From Glandiceps talaboti (Eukaryota; Hemichordata; Enteropneusta; Spengelidae), in assembly GCF_964340395.1 (NCBI RefSeq), contig NC_135567.1, positions 5,394,899-5,458,898 on the forward strand: DNA of 64,000 nucleotides, given 5' to 3'. Both the position numbers and the translations under genes were made by a program. The notes beneath the pieces are model-generated. The model made no database searches and was not told where the DNA came from. It was given only the letters and a program-made list of their open reading frames with translations. Shown piece by piece: positions 1 through 14,775 of this stretch (within the stretch, counting starts at the first letter, position 1; each line of letters begins with the position of its first letter).

Positions 1-1566
1 TTTAGTGTGAACATACGCAGGGTGTGACATTTCAATGAGTTTAACGGCAACTGTGACGGAACTTCTGCTTTTAAAACCACTGTTGAGACTTTAACATGAT
101 GACTTCATTGAACTGGACTGTATCCGTGTCGTCAAAGTGTCCTAAAAATATAAATATTTAGTGATAAAAGAAATGTAATACAAATTGGATTCTATTGACA
201 AAAAGAAAAGTCATGCATTCTTAAACTCGAACAAGTCATAATACTCACCGAAAGTGTGTCTTCCATTACCGATCTGTATTGTTGTGATCCTTTCGTCTTT
301 TGGGTGCCGAGTATTCAAGTTCCACTTTTTATGTTGTCACTGCTATATGGTCTGGATTTTGAAGAATGGATCCCCTGCCTCCAATGGCGCGAATACACGG
401 TTTGAAAATATGTCTTCCGACGTCACGTTTCTCGACATGAGAACATGCTCTCATCTTTCCACTACCACATACTGCTATTCATGTAATTCCTATCTAAAAA
501 TCTCGCGTCACTTAACTCATCATTTTACTCCCATTATTGACATTGAGAACGATCTATTGTACAAAGGGAACACTGTATATGTCTTATTTCGCTACTATTG
601 CAATTGATCCTGTCACGTGTGATATTGTACGATCATAGTTAAAGGTGAAACAGTACTTGTTGGCCCGTACTTAGTTTTGTCCGTGGATGTGATATAAGCG
701 AAAGTCTGTTTATGTTAATGTGCCAAAGGTTAAAACCGATTACTTCATTATCTGACTGAATAACACTCCAATGTCACTGTTTCTGGCTGTTATGCTAATA
801 ATAATACATCATATACGGGTATCATTTTAAATTTAACTAACGGAAATTATTTATTTAAAGGGTTTAATGCACATAAAAAATACTGTGGTACAAAACAAGA
901 AATAATGCATACCTGCATGCAAATGATATGCAAATTACGGTTGAAGTTTGGTCGTCTTTATACTGCGAGTCTTTACTGCGCAGGCAAAACAGCGTTCTAA
1001 TCTAGCGAGTACGCGCTCGCTTTGCTCACTGTACCAACTGGCAAATCTAGTTTCTCATATATTTGACTGTCTGAAACATGATTGCTGACAGCCGAAGGCA
1101 ACATTATGACTCACTTATTGTTTTGGTATATGTCTGATAAGTGGTCTACAAATTCTTTAGTTGTCGTAATACTCCTATGGATCTATAATGAACTTTGTGA
1201 CAGTGAGTTTAGCCATTTTTTCAACCAAGGACAGTATGTCAATGTGTATTGAACCCGGTATACACAGAGTGTGGACAATATACACTTGTATAATGTATTA
1301 TGGGTAAAATGGGATATTGAAAAAAAAAATATTTTAGGAGGTTAGGAAATTTGAAAATTGAGAATCTGGGGGGGGGGGGGGGGTCTGTGAAAGGAATTTG
1401 GCCAAAATAAGTTATCCTCAGCCACAACCACCTCGTCCTGTAAATTATGTCTGTTCCCTAAGCTACTAAACCTCTGTGTGTGGATATTATCAATTGTTTC
1501 AATTCTTATTTTTGAGTGTGTGGGAGCATGCGGTGCTTCAACAAATGAATTAGAAGTATTACTAAC
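1..1566. other. Unique non-coding DNA, no supported gene
   Basis: No convincing protein-coding frame is visible. An open frame of about 117 codons on the plus strand near 254-607 has no ATG at its 5' end and resembles no family I know. On the minus strand an ATG followed by five sense codons ends at a good splice donor (GTGAGTAT) at 250-243, so a small first exon of a gene running off the left edge is possible but unproven. A run of 16 G lies at 1368-1383. Confidence 0.5.
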
Positions 1567-1665
1567 CTCGTTGATTGCATTAACTGTAGCCTTGTGCTCT
1601 ATTAGCAGACTGCAAACCTCTGACATGCCGTTCCCAGCTGCATAGTGTAATGGGGTATTTTTCTT
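1567..1665 (-). CDS. Internal exon encoding one ankyrin repeat
   Basis: On the minus strand a pyrimidine-rich stretch ending TTTACAG (acceptor, 1666-1672) precedes a 99-nt open segment, followed by a GTTAGT donor at 1566-1561. The 33 residues form one canonical ankyrin repeat: TPLHYAAGNG, then the second-helix motif VCSLLIEH, then the VNAIN turn. Ankyrin repeats are protein-binding helix-loop-helix units. Both borders are phase 0 and cut the repeat four residues after VN, exactly as in the exon at 42428-42526, so the two exons can join in register. The open frame running past the donor becomes proline-rich from the G-run and is not coding. The exon is clear; which gene it belongs to is not, and the rest lies outside the window or in other exons. 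Confidence 0.85.
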
Positions 1666-1672
1666 CTGTAAA

Positions 1673-6112
<4,440 letters not shown>

Positions 6113-6515
6113 AACACAGCTACTGTGACTTGTAAGCCATAACATATTTCTTATTTTCATTGCGTTAAATATGTCATAGTCTACATTTTACAAGCAAAGT
6201 ATTCACATATGTAAAGTGTAGTAAGCCATCTAAGTCGCTACACATGAGGCTTCAATGCTCATCAAAGAAGGTCGAGGCTAATTCGCTGCGTGTACTTTTA
6301 CGTGATCAATATCAATCACCGTGAGCTTCTGATGTGTTGCATTAGTCATTACAGTGGCGAACAAAACATTTCATACAAAGTTGGAAACTTTCAGGCCAAG
6401 CTTGATTTTGACCATTGCAACAAGGGGATCCGAAGCAGGCGTTCATTATCGAACAGTTCTATCGATGTTACGATGAAAGTACTGGTTCAGAAGACAGAAT
6501 TTCCGTACAACAAAA

Positions 6516-6640
6516 ATAGTGCCAATGGTATTGTAGCACAACTTTACAGTTTTTGAAATTGTTTATCCACATGGCGATCTAGACTACGTATAGGTGTTTA
6601 TTTGCTGAATGACTGTTGTTATCTTTATATATATAGGTAG
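6516..6640 (+). repeat. 5' fragment of the TAGCACAACTG repeat family
   Basis: Carries the conserved lead-in (CCAATGG..TTG) and the TAGCACAACT sub-terminal motif at 6534, followed by the family's 'tttatccacatg' and 'tatttgctgaatga' words. It is cut at about 6640 where a minus-strand retroelement tail begins. Full copies are at 35390-36636 and 53070-54263. Confidence 0.75.
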
Positions 6641-7160
6641 TTTATTGCAGTCCATGGCCATTGGCCCAAAATGCAATACATTTACATAATTACATTCACA
6701 TGTTAAAAGCAGAAAAAAGGAAAACAAAATGTCGCTCACAACAAAGAATCTGCTTCTTTCCTCAGAGAAAGAGCATGAAAAAGAAATACAGCCAACTTTT
6801 GCAATATATCTCCGTTCTCACTATGCATTATTTCAATAAACTTTTCGTAGGATGGTGGTGAATAATAATAGGCAGGAATATATTTGTTGCGGTATTGGTT
6901 GAAAAAGGTACATTTCAGAAGAAAGTGGAATTCATCCTCAACTTCTCTAAAATCACAAAGTTTACAAATACGACCCTGTCTCTCTATGCCATATTTTCTC
7001 TCAGTTGTCACGTGATGTACAGCAAACTGTTCACTTGCATGTTCAGATCGCTCTACAACTATTTCTGTGTATTTCATTGAAATCAGCAAGCTAGTCTTTC
7101 TCAGCACATCCGTTGTGTTAGAAAACCATGGGAGTCTCCGTTGAAGTCTGGGGAGCCAAG
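6640..7160 (-). pseudogene. Non-LTR retrotransposon ORF2 C-terminus (3' end)
   Basis: The minus-strand frame at 6736-7107, open upstream to about 7160, encodes the C-terminal domain seen after the reverse transcriptase in CR1/jockey-like elements. It has a zinc-knuckle-like cluster (CKLC, then EDEFHFLLKC) and a hydrophobic tail (LAVFLFHALSLR). No reverse transcriptase motif precedes it, so the copy is strongly 5'-truncated, as is usual for target-primed integration. The non-coding stretch 6640-6735 would be its 3' UTR. It abuts the truncated repeat on its left. The assignment rests on the C..C...H....C pattern and its context; the clade is not determined. Confidence 0.65.
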
Positions 7161-7465
7161 ATTGGGACTTTCACTCATCCTAAAAACTGGAGAGATATTC
7201 AACTGCACTTGTACAGTCCTTTTTCAAAATGGTCATATGTAAATCAGCTTGCCTACAGAACGATCGCCTGTGTCGTCGTGGTATGATATGTGGTTGCTTG
7301 CACGGACTTACTACTAAACTGCGCAAACATGTCGTCATTATGGCTCCAAGAAAATGGTATGTTGCTACTAGATGAAAATTATGATTCTTGTACTGAACGT
7401 GAAATTGGTCATTCTGCGAACTTTTCGTTTCGTTTCAAGAAACCAACAGTGGCACTGACTTTGGA

Positions 7466-8419
7466 ATGTACTCACAGGTGCCATGTTTGGCATCTGTCAG
7501 TAAGCCATTAGTCAAAAAACTTTTGCAGTTAGCCGGTGACATAGAACTAAACCCCGGTCCCCAGTCTGATGTTATCGATGCAATGAAGTCTATTAAAGGG
7601 GAATTATTAGCGCAAATAAACAAGGTCGGTGAGCAACTTAGTCGTGAGATGTCTGTTTTGAATGACAAGCAAACTGTTGTTCAAATAACTTGTGACGGTC
7701 TTAGCCATAAGCTGTCAGAACTTCAACAAGTGACACAAAAAATGAGTTCTGAAATAAATGACCTTAAAGAAGAGAATAATGTCACCAGACTTGACATTGA
7801 TGCTATCGACCAGAAGGTAGAAAGTATGATGGAACAACTGAATGACATTGAGAGGGATACAGACAGTCTTGAATCGTTTTCGAGAAGAGACAATGTCCGA
7901 CTGTATGGGATAACAGAAGAACCAGGAGAGTCATTTGATAGTACAAAAGAAAAAGTTGTGTCAATCTTGAATGAAACAGTTTGAGGTAAAACCTGGGTAA
8001 ATCGTGACATCGTCAGAGCCCATCGCACCGGCATCCGACGCGGCCCGCAACCAAGACCAACATTAGTCAAGTTCCATCATGGTGCAGACAAAGTGACTGC
8101 TCTCGCTGCAAGGGATGATCTAAAGAAAATAAATGTCGGAATTGGAAATGACTTAACGAAACGACAACATAAAACACTTTCCAACTTGAGAAGCCAGGGC
8201 AAAAAAGCATACTTTAAAAAGGGCAAATTGATTATCGAAAACAATGATGAACATATTGCGCAACAGAATGCACAAGAAGTTGCTGTTTCAAGTATTGTCG
8301 GGAGTACCGAAAGTCAGAAGCCTCGGAAAACATACAGGCGAGGTACAGTCTCCATTGCACCCCAGCGTCCGTTTACAAGATCCCGTACTAGAGAACCAGA
8401 GATGTGCACATCCGAATAG
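7466..8419 (+). pseudogene. Retrotransposon ORF1 protein with N-terminal 2A-like motif, one internal stop
   Basis: Starts at ATG 7466. Residues 24-32 read GDIELNPGP, the DxExNPGP 2A signature that makes ribosomes skip a peptide bond between the last Gly and Pro; the leucine-rich lead LVKKLLQLA is also typical. Known APE-type non-LTR elements of invertebrates carry such N-terminal 2A sequences. Residues about 40-150 are a heptad-rich coiled coil (repeated NDKQ, LSELQ and IDAIDQK spacing), as in trimeric ORF1 proteins. Then comes an RRM-like region with the RAHRTG motif that L1-type ORF1 proteins share, and a basic C-terminus (RRGTVS..RSRTR). A single TGA at 7982-7984 splits the frame, which continues unchanged on both sides. 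The protein would bind element RNA. Confidence 0.85.
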
Positions 8420-8440
8420 GGAATCGGCCACGGCTCAAAA

Positions 8441-9842
8441 ATGTTGAAAATCATGTTTTGGAATGTGAGAGGACTCAAGAACAAGATTAAAGATTTTGAC
8501 TTTGCGAACTATTTGTTACTCAATGATGTAATTATTCTAGTGGAAACCTGGGCGGAAAGTGATATGGAATTTGACGATATATTTCCGGGTTTTAAAGTTT
8601 TCAGTAAATATCGTCCAAGAAAAGCAGCTTCTGGTAGATATTCCGGTGGTATCATTATTATTGTAAAAGAAAATATTTTGCCTTATATTACACCAGTCAG
8701 ATGTGATATGAAAGATTGTCTATTCCTTCTCATAAATGGAGATTTAATTAGCAATATCAAAGATATTTTAATTTGTGGGGTATATATACCCCCAGAAAAG
8801 TCAACATATTATCACAATTTGCAGTCGGAAAATGGTGTTGACTTATTTGAAACCCAATTGTTAGAAGTTATTTCTAAACTGCCAGATGTAGACATCATTG
8901 TGGCAGGGGATTTCAATGCACGTACTGGCACTGAAGCTGATTACATTGTTGATGATGACCCCAAGTATGTAGTCAATGATATGCCTAATTATAATACAGA
9001 TTGTTTCAATATGCCCCGCACTTCAAAAGATAACACAGTAAACATTTTTGGTCGCACCTTGCTCACTGCTTGTTCTACGTATAATTTGCATATTTTAAAT
9101 GGTAGATCGGGGTCAGATGCTAATAAAGGTGATTTCACCTGCATTTCACACAATGGGGCTAGTGTCGTTGACTACATCTTGGTTTCCACTCAAATGTTTA
9201 ATGAGATTCATGATTTCTCTATTGGTTTACGTACTGAATCTGATCATTTTCCACTTCACTTTAAGTTATCTTCAGTTTTATGCCGTCAGTTAGAACCCAG
9301 GATCCTGCAAAGGCCTATTGCAGAAAAATACATTTGGAACGAGGCTCAGAGAAATTCTTTCATTAATCATTGTCAGTCAGATTCCGCTACTGCTCTTTTA
9401 AACAATTGTAGTGAGAATGTCAATATTGAGGTAGACGATTTTGTGTCAGCCATTCAACATATTTTTGATGACGCAGCATCTAAGTGTAATATGGTCAAGA
9501 AAGTGTACAGCTTGGGTAAAGAACGCCAGCGAAAACAACCCGATTGGTTTGACTCAGAGTGCAAAAAATTAAAATTGGAGAAGTTTAGGTGCTTGAGGAA
9601 ATTTCGCTCTGAGGGTAACGTTTGTTTTCTCAATAGTTTTAAAAGACTGAGATCAGAGTTTAAAAATATGTGTAATGAAAAAAGACGAAAATTTCTTGAT
9701 ACTCGTAGAAAGCAGTTGGCTACTTCTATCAACGACCCAACCCGTTTCTGGCATACTCTCCATAAAATTACTTCTTTTAGAACACGCACCCCTTCTCTTC
9801 TGCCAGATGTTTGGTTTAATTATTTTAGTAAGCTGTTCCAAA
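8441..9842 (+). CDS. ORF2 apurinic endonuclease domain, truncated before the reverse transcriptase
   Basis: ATG 8441 opens a frame with a full APE-type endonuclease: FWNVRGL near residue 7, VETW near 36, GVYIPPE near 109, AGDFNARTG near 154, the VVDYILVS strand near 236 and SDHFPLHF near 264. These carry the metal-binding and catalytic Asn, Glu, Asp and His of the family. The enzyme nicks target DNA to prime reverse transcription. A linker rich in Lys/Arg follows, then the start of the pre-RT region (DPTRFWHTLHKI). At about 9840 the reading frame enters the dispersed repeat and ends at 9877, so the last dozen residues are not original. The endonuclease itself shows no stop or frameshift, so truncation is fairly recent. 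Confidence 0.85.
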
Positions 9843-9845
9843 ATG

Positions 9846-10295
9846 ATTCTGTTGTTATCTTTGCAATATATACGTGATCATTTGGCTATTGCTATGGGCG
9901 TGGTCATGCTGCTAGACATATTCGCATACATTTTTTTTAATGGTCGTTCTATTGTCTATATTATCATGTTATCTTTGTGATATACATCATCATATGGCTG
10001 TTGCTAGGAATATTTGAATCCATTTTTGAATGTTTAATCATATCTATAAATCACTGTTAATATCTTTGCAATATATGCGATCATTTGGCTGTTAGTATGG
10101 GCGTTGTCCTGTTGCTACGAAGATTTGCATACACTTGTGGAGAGTTTATTCAGTTGTCTATTAATCCCTGTAGCTATCGTTGCAATATATGCGATCATTT
10201 GCATGTTACTATGGGCGTGGTGTTGTTGCTGGGCGCATTAACATACCTTTTGGAATGTTTATTTAGTTGCCTATTAATTCTTCTTGTCTTTGTGA
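9846..10295 (+). repeat. GGGCGTGG-module repeat, internal fragment
   Basis: Three to four diverged copies of a module of about 110-120 bp containing 'ttatctttgcaatata', 'gatcatttggctgtt' and 'atgggcgtggtc', the core of the TAGCACAACTG repeat family. Neither terminal motif is present. The left edge breaks the ORF2 of the 2A element. Open frames across it are by-products of the repeat. Confidence 0.8.
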
Positions 10296-11055
10296 AATAG
10301 CTATCAAAATATATTGAATTTTTCAAATCAATGTGTCAACATAAACACACTTGTAAACAATATATACATTCGATGTTATCGAATTAAAATCATTGACGCT
10401 ATTCTAGAAATATTGGAAAGGGATTATATTAATATTTGAGGAACGTGAATTGAAATCCAGAAATACTGGTGAGTGTGAATAACAGTGTTTACTTCTTTAT
10501 TGCAAGTATGGTCTTCATATTTGTCCCATAATGCCATTGTATGTTTTTTATTGTTTTTATTTGTTTTTTTTAATTTTTTCATCTTTACCTTTCTCAATGT
10601 ATTTCTTGTAATAGGTAATACATCGCACTGTTCAGCCTTTACACTATAGTTACATTTACCCAGATGAGACACTACTTCAGTGTATTTCTTAATCTCTTCC
10701 TCGTTACTTTAGATAAGACCTATATACTTCACATCCAAATTGGACTTATTTGATGACATGTTAATAAAGGTAGCTAGAACTAAATAACTGAGTTTATAAA
10801 AAATTAAGTTCAAGAGTTTGTTGAAGTCAATGTCATCAATCAATATATGTATATTAATTAAAGTTTCCTGTCAGTAGGACATAGTTAAAATCAAATACAG
10901 TGAAATCAAAAGTTATTCACTTTAGAAAGAAACGTACTGCATGTAGTAATTTTATTTTTATGATTGTATGCAACTAAGTACAAGTATATTAGTATTGTTA
11001 TGGATGAATTTCTTTTGTAGTTCTTTTCTGTTACCACTAAAGAAACATTTGCTGA
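10296..11055. other. AT-rich non-coding stretch
   Basis: No recognisable gene, repeat end or retroelement motif. Poly-T tracts near 10545-10580. Confidence 0.5.
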
Positions 11056-11153
11056 GTAAGGTGATAGACTGTAAGATATGTCGTGTTGTTCCGCCCTCAC
11101 CGCCCTCGGGGATTGACCGATGTGAGAGGGCGCCCTATCACGGCGTACCTTAC
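11056..11153. repeat. GC-rich two-arm hairpin in AT-rich DNA
   Basis: Outer arms GTAAGGT (11056-11062) and ACCTTAC (11147-11153) plus GATAG (11063-11067) and CTATC (11135-11139) pair. Inside, CGCCCTCAC (11092-11100) pairs with GTGAGAGGGCG (11122-11132) with one bulge. It is a structured element of about 98 nt, much richer in GC and CpG than its surroundings. It lacks tRNA box B. It could be a small foldback element or a folded RNA. Confidence 0.5.
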
Positions 11154-11284
11154 AATTACTTTAGGTGCATTCTGTTCCAAATTCAGGTCACTTTAAAATA
11201 TGGGCTTTAACACGTTCACCAAATTGTTTAATGCTACTGTGATTCCAATTCTTGAATTTATTGCCATGTCATTTTCATTCAGAA

Positions 11285-11790
11285 TCGAGCAAAACTGTTA
11301 GGTGTCCATAAATTTGCACCTACTCTCGCTAAATTACTGAAAACACTGGTTAGGACGTGTGTATTGCACGCAGGTGGACTATTATGGCTCGGTATTGTAA
11401 CAGACTTTGTAACCTTGGCAATGATAGATTACCTACTAAGATTCTCATTTGGGACCATGCTTATTATGTTGGCAATTGGTCTTCTGTGATGCACAACAAA
11501 TTTGAGAGTTTAGATATTATAGAATTGACACCATGTGATATTCACATTGTCAGGTTAGGTTAACAGTCTAATTGCATAGAAAACTGGTATCAGCATGATT
11601 GTAATAAACCGGAATTACGCACTTTGTGGTATTTTAAAAACCACATATGGACGTGAGAAATATTAGTATTTAAATTTGAACGCTTTTCTTTTTGTTCGGT
11701 TGAGAATAGGAATTCATCCACTTAGGTTCGAAACATGTCGTTTTAGGGGCGAGGGCCCGGAGAGTTTACAAGCTCGCCAGTGTGTGTAAT
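11285..11790 (+). pseudogene. Non-LTR ORF2 C-terminal domain, decayed
   Basis: Spread over three plus-strand frames are the signatures of the post-RT region of CR1/jockey-like ORF2 proteins: LGVHKFAPTLA at about 11300, RRWTIMARYCNRLCNL and NDRLPTKI at about 11370-11440, then GIHPLRFETCRFRGE at about 11715-11755 followed by a Cys-containing end. At least two frameshifts and several stops are needed to read through. No RT core precedes it. The same kind of domain appears on the opposite strand at 6640-7160. The identification is from remembered family signatures. Confidence 0.55.
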
Positions 11791-12633
11791 GTAATGTTAC
11801 ACAGATTCAATTGTGGACAAATCCCACTTTTTATTTCACTGCACACTCTATCCAAGGGCATGAGGCAACAATTCTGGTGTCTATAACAATATTGAATAAC
11901 ATGAATAAAGACAACATCAACAAGTTCCGTCAAGTTCTTGTTTATAATTATTTCAGTATCTTGAATTGATAATTAATATCTAATTATAATAGACACAGAA
12001 GTGCATATATTTAACTCTATCGAATCGCACTGGAATATATATAGAATGTACGGAACGCTGCAGTGTGGAATATACCGATTGAATAGCACCCTCAACGGTC
12101 GTAGAATTTACTTCTCTGTCTTGTCGCTCGATCGCGAGCTCGAATGATTTAGAATCGTGGCAAACGTCCATGACAGTACTGGAATTTGAAAATGTAACCT
12201 CATTATTTGCTAAATTTGCTAAAAAAAGAAGGGGTACTACACGTTGGTGTCCTTTTTCGTTGTATGTGTGATACCACATCGCCCTCATTCACGGACACTT
12301 TCTGTTTTGGGGCAAAAGTTACGAGTATTTGTTTAATCAGTCAAATGATGTTGTTACGTTTTCTCCTACTTTCAAAGTGTATATTTTGAAGAGACACAGA
12401 TATGAAGTCAAATGTTTAATAATTATATTTACGTAATTTTATGAAAATAATATAGACCGGAATCAACTGTGTGTTTGAGCCTACCTCAACTCTTCGGCAC
12501 CAAATATTGATTAAAGTAAAACATTGTCAATTGTGTTTTTGTTTATTTCCCTTACAAAGGAAGCGACGTTTCTTAGCTTCATTCCAAGTAATATGCTGTT
12601 TCGGCAATCTGATTTATTGTTCCGCAACATGCG

Positions 12634-12635
<2 letters not shown>
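11791..12635. other. Non-coding stretch with a dispersed 24-bp word
   Basis: The word GGGCATGAGGCAACAATTCT (11856-11875, extending four bases further) recurs inverted at 14209-14232, so part of this stretch is a dispersed repeat. A 102-codon minus-strand frame (11980-12288) keeps several CpGs but has no recognisable domain or splice context; I do not call it a gene. Confidence 0.45.
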
Positions 12636-12729
<94 letters not shown>

Positions 12730-12804
12730 TTGGTAGTACTGGAACTCTTTCTTGGGTGTAACTCGGAGTTTCACGCATATTGCGATCATCAGACACTCTC
12801 TGAT

Positions 12805-12863
<59 letters not shown>

Positions 12864-12914
12864 CTCGGTGAGTATCAATCTGCTAAGACAGTGCTCTATA
12901 CCGCAGTGGCAGAG

Positions 12915-12975
<61 letters not shown>
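12636..12975. repeat. Three (TA)n tracts separated by two short unique inserts
   Basis: (TA)n runs at 12636-12726, 12802-12862 and 12916-12975. The first insert (12727-12801) contains a hammerhead ribozyme on the minus strand. The second (12863-12915) matches an arm of the foldback at 24281-24454 ('gagtatcaatctgctaag', 'agtgctctatacc'). The alternation of (TA)n and element-derived inserts suggests repeated insertion into TA repeats. Confidence 0.9.
12750..12800 (-). ncRNA. Type I hammerhead ribozyme (candidate)
   Basis: Minus-strand reading: GTGT (12796-12793), core CTGATGA (12792-12786), stem II CGC/GCG around AATAT (12784-12774), core GAAA (12772-12769), then stem III of three pairs ACT/AGT closed by CCG. 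The cleavage triplet would be GUU with cutting between 12760 and 12759, followed by ACAC (12759-12756), which pairs perfectly with GTGT to make stem I. All invariant core positions are present. A weak point is a U-U opposition at the base of stem II, where a G-C pair is usual. Hammerheads of this short-stem-III kind are known in Penelope-like elements and small retrozymes. Confidence 0.7.
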
Positions 12976-12976
<1 letters not shown>

Positions 12977-12979
12977 CTT

Positions 12980-13874
12980 AACATCGATAAATGTAATATT
13001 ATAACTTTTTCAAGGAAAACTAAGTCTAGGGTGATTGATTATACATACATACAAACTTGATAAACAGCCAATCAAGAGAGTACAAGTAGTCAAATATTTA
13101 GGAGTATACCTAACTCATAACCTTAGTTTTTCTCAACATATTAATCATATTATTAAAAGGTCATTTCAAATGCTTGGATTTATAAGGCGTATTTGCTCGA
13201 ATTTCGACAACGTGCAAACCTTGAGAACTTTGTATATATCATATGTCAGAAGCAATTTAGAATACTGCTCAGTAGTCTGGTCCCCTCATCAGAACTACCT
13301 CAGTCAGAAAATTGAAAGGGTCCAAAAGAAATTCATTAAAGATATGTGCGTTAAGCAGGGTTATGTGTATGAGTCAGATCGATACTCAGAATTATGCGGC
13401 GTTTTTAATTTGCCTCCATTATCTCTTAGACGTAAATTTCTTGACCTGTGTTTTGTCTATAAATGTGTGAATTCTAGATTTATTTGCCCAGATATTCTTG
13501 ATAAGTTTAATTTTTATGTTCCTCCAAGGTGTTTTAGATTTAGGGAAATTTTTAGGCTTCCTAACCACCGTATGGATCTGTCCAAACATGCATTTGTATC
13601 GTGCTCTATGAGGCTTTTAAATAGTCTGTATCCTTATGGCATTGACCTTTTTACGTCGTTTGCTGATTTTAAAAATGAATTGAAAGAGTTAATATATACA
13701 GACGGGTAATTTTACTTAATTTTGTATTTCTTTATGTTTATTGTATTTTCCTCATTGTGTAAAGGTAATGTGTAATTGTTATTATGGTGTATGGTACACG
13801 TTTTGTTCAATCATTTTTTGTATTTTATCAAGGTCGTCCTGTTATTGGGCTAAGCCTGTTGGATGATGAATGAA

Positions 13875-13880
<6 letters not shown>
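12980..13880 (+). pseudogene. 3' end of a non-LTR retrotransposon (RT thumb, C-terminal region and tail)
   Basis: From about 12985 the frame reads NIDKCNIITFSR, the end of the RT palm, then after one frameshift near 13035 continues in the open frame to 13709. It contains VKYLGVYL, the LGFIRR segment, the LEYCSVVWSP motif and the RVQKKF helix, all typical of the thumb and connection of jockey/CR1-like ORF2. The protein end at 13709 is followed by an AT-rich 3' UTR and a terminal GAATGAATAAAAAAAAA at about 13867-13882. The 5' side is cut by the (TA)n tract at 12975, so finger and YADD/FADD motifs are absent. It may be the missing 3' half of the 2A element at 7.3-9.8 kb, which lies in the same orientation, but that is a guess. 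Confidence 0.8.
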
Positions 13881-13905
<25 letters not shown>

Positions 13906-13987
13906 CACCACAAGAGGGCAGCAGGTGGTATCAAGCTTCGAGAGAAACTTCATGGGTCACATGTTCGATTTCAAGCGTCCATGAGTA

Positions 13988-14775
13988 AACATCGACTTTT
14001 GTCAGCCAACAGATTTTTAAGGTAAAACATTTTGTATTTTTTTCAAGTTTCGATCATTCCACTTCTGGCCTTATATCCAAAAATAACAAATATAAGTAGA
14101 CGTGTATAATGAGTTTATTAAAATATAATATAAACAAAGAAGTAAGTATGTAAATGTGACTCATAGCTACGTGGGCCTTTATTATCTACATATCATTATC
14201 ATTTTCGGATTTCACCAGAATTGTTGCCTCATGCCCCTGCTCTATCATGACTTAATAATGCACTTATAATATAACTTATAATATCTTACTTGATTCATGT
14301 CCAAACTTTGCAAACTTTAATGAGTCAGACAAATGGAACTTTAAAACGACCAATAAACCTATAGCAAGGAATTATCATTTGTAAAATTGTTCGCAAAATA
14401 CTGTTAAGGTTTTATGGTCAAACATGTCTGAAAATATCCATATTCAAACAAGTAACATCAACAAAAACAGAGATATTATTAGTACCATTTGTACACGATG
14501 GGTGGGTGAAATCAGACTCATTTCTGTAAACAGTGAGCAGGAAATTCAAACAACCTGACTCATTGTAATTTAGTTTGCAAAATCAGTTTAAACTTTGATT
14601 ACCTTGGATAACACTCGTTCAATTGTAATTCATCGCTTATAGAGAGAAAATTGCATGATATCGTAATTTTGCTCCAGAAGATTAAGTTCACGCATATCCC
14701 ATGAAATGATCGAAACTTGAAAAAAATACAAAATATTTAACCATAAAAATCTTTTGGCAGACAAAAGTCGATGTT
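13988..14775. mobile_element. 788-bp element with 70-bp terminal inverted repeats (MITE-like)
   Basis: 13988-14057 and 14706-14775 are reverse complements at about 65 of 70 positions. Both arms begin AACATCGACTTTTGTC at the outer edge and end with the 'aagtttcgatcat' word inside. The roughly 650 bp between them has no open frame of note, so this is a non-autonomous DNA transposon or foldback. Target duplications are not obvious; the flanks share only TA. The 24-bp word at 14209-14232 is shared with 11856-11879. Confidence 0.75.

Larger units (their letters stand above)
7290..9845 (+). mobile_element. 2A-bearing non-LTR retrotransposon, 3'-truncated
   Basis: A two-ORF APE-type non-LTR element: ORF1 (7466-8419, one internal stop) and ORF2 (from 8441) are 21 bp apart. 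The 5' UTR lies somewhere before 7466; its start is not defined. ORF2 is open through the endonuclease and ends abruptly at about 9840, where the GGGCGTGG-module repeat begins, so the reverse transcriptase and 3' tail are missing. The fragment at 12980-13880 is on the same strand and has the right part of an ORF2, but I cannot show that it belongs to the same insertion. Confidence 0.85.

Noticed and set aside
254-607. Open frame of 117 codons
   Set aside because: No ATG at its 5' end, no recognisable domain, and Cys/Phe-rich chance-like composition.
11980-12288. 102-codon minus-strand frame with retained CpGs
   Set aside because: No family, no splice sites in register and no ATG context; kept only as a note in the region entry.
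12471-12796. Long frames of alternating Ile/Tyr
   Set aside because: Translations of (TA)n; the same applies to frames at 24212-24923.
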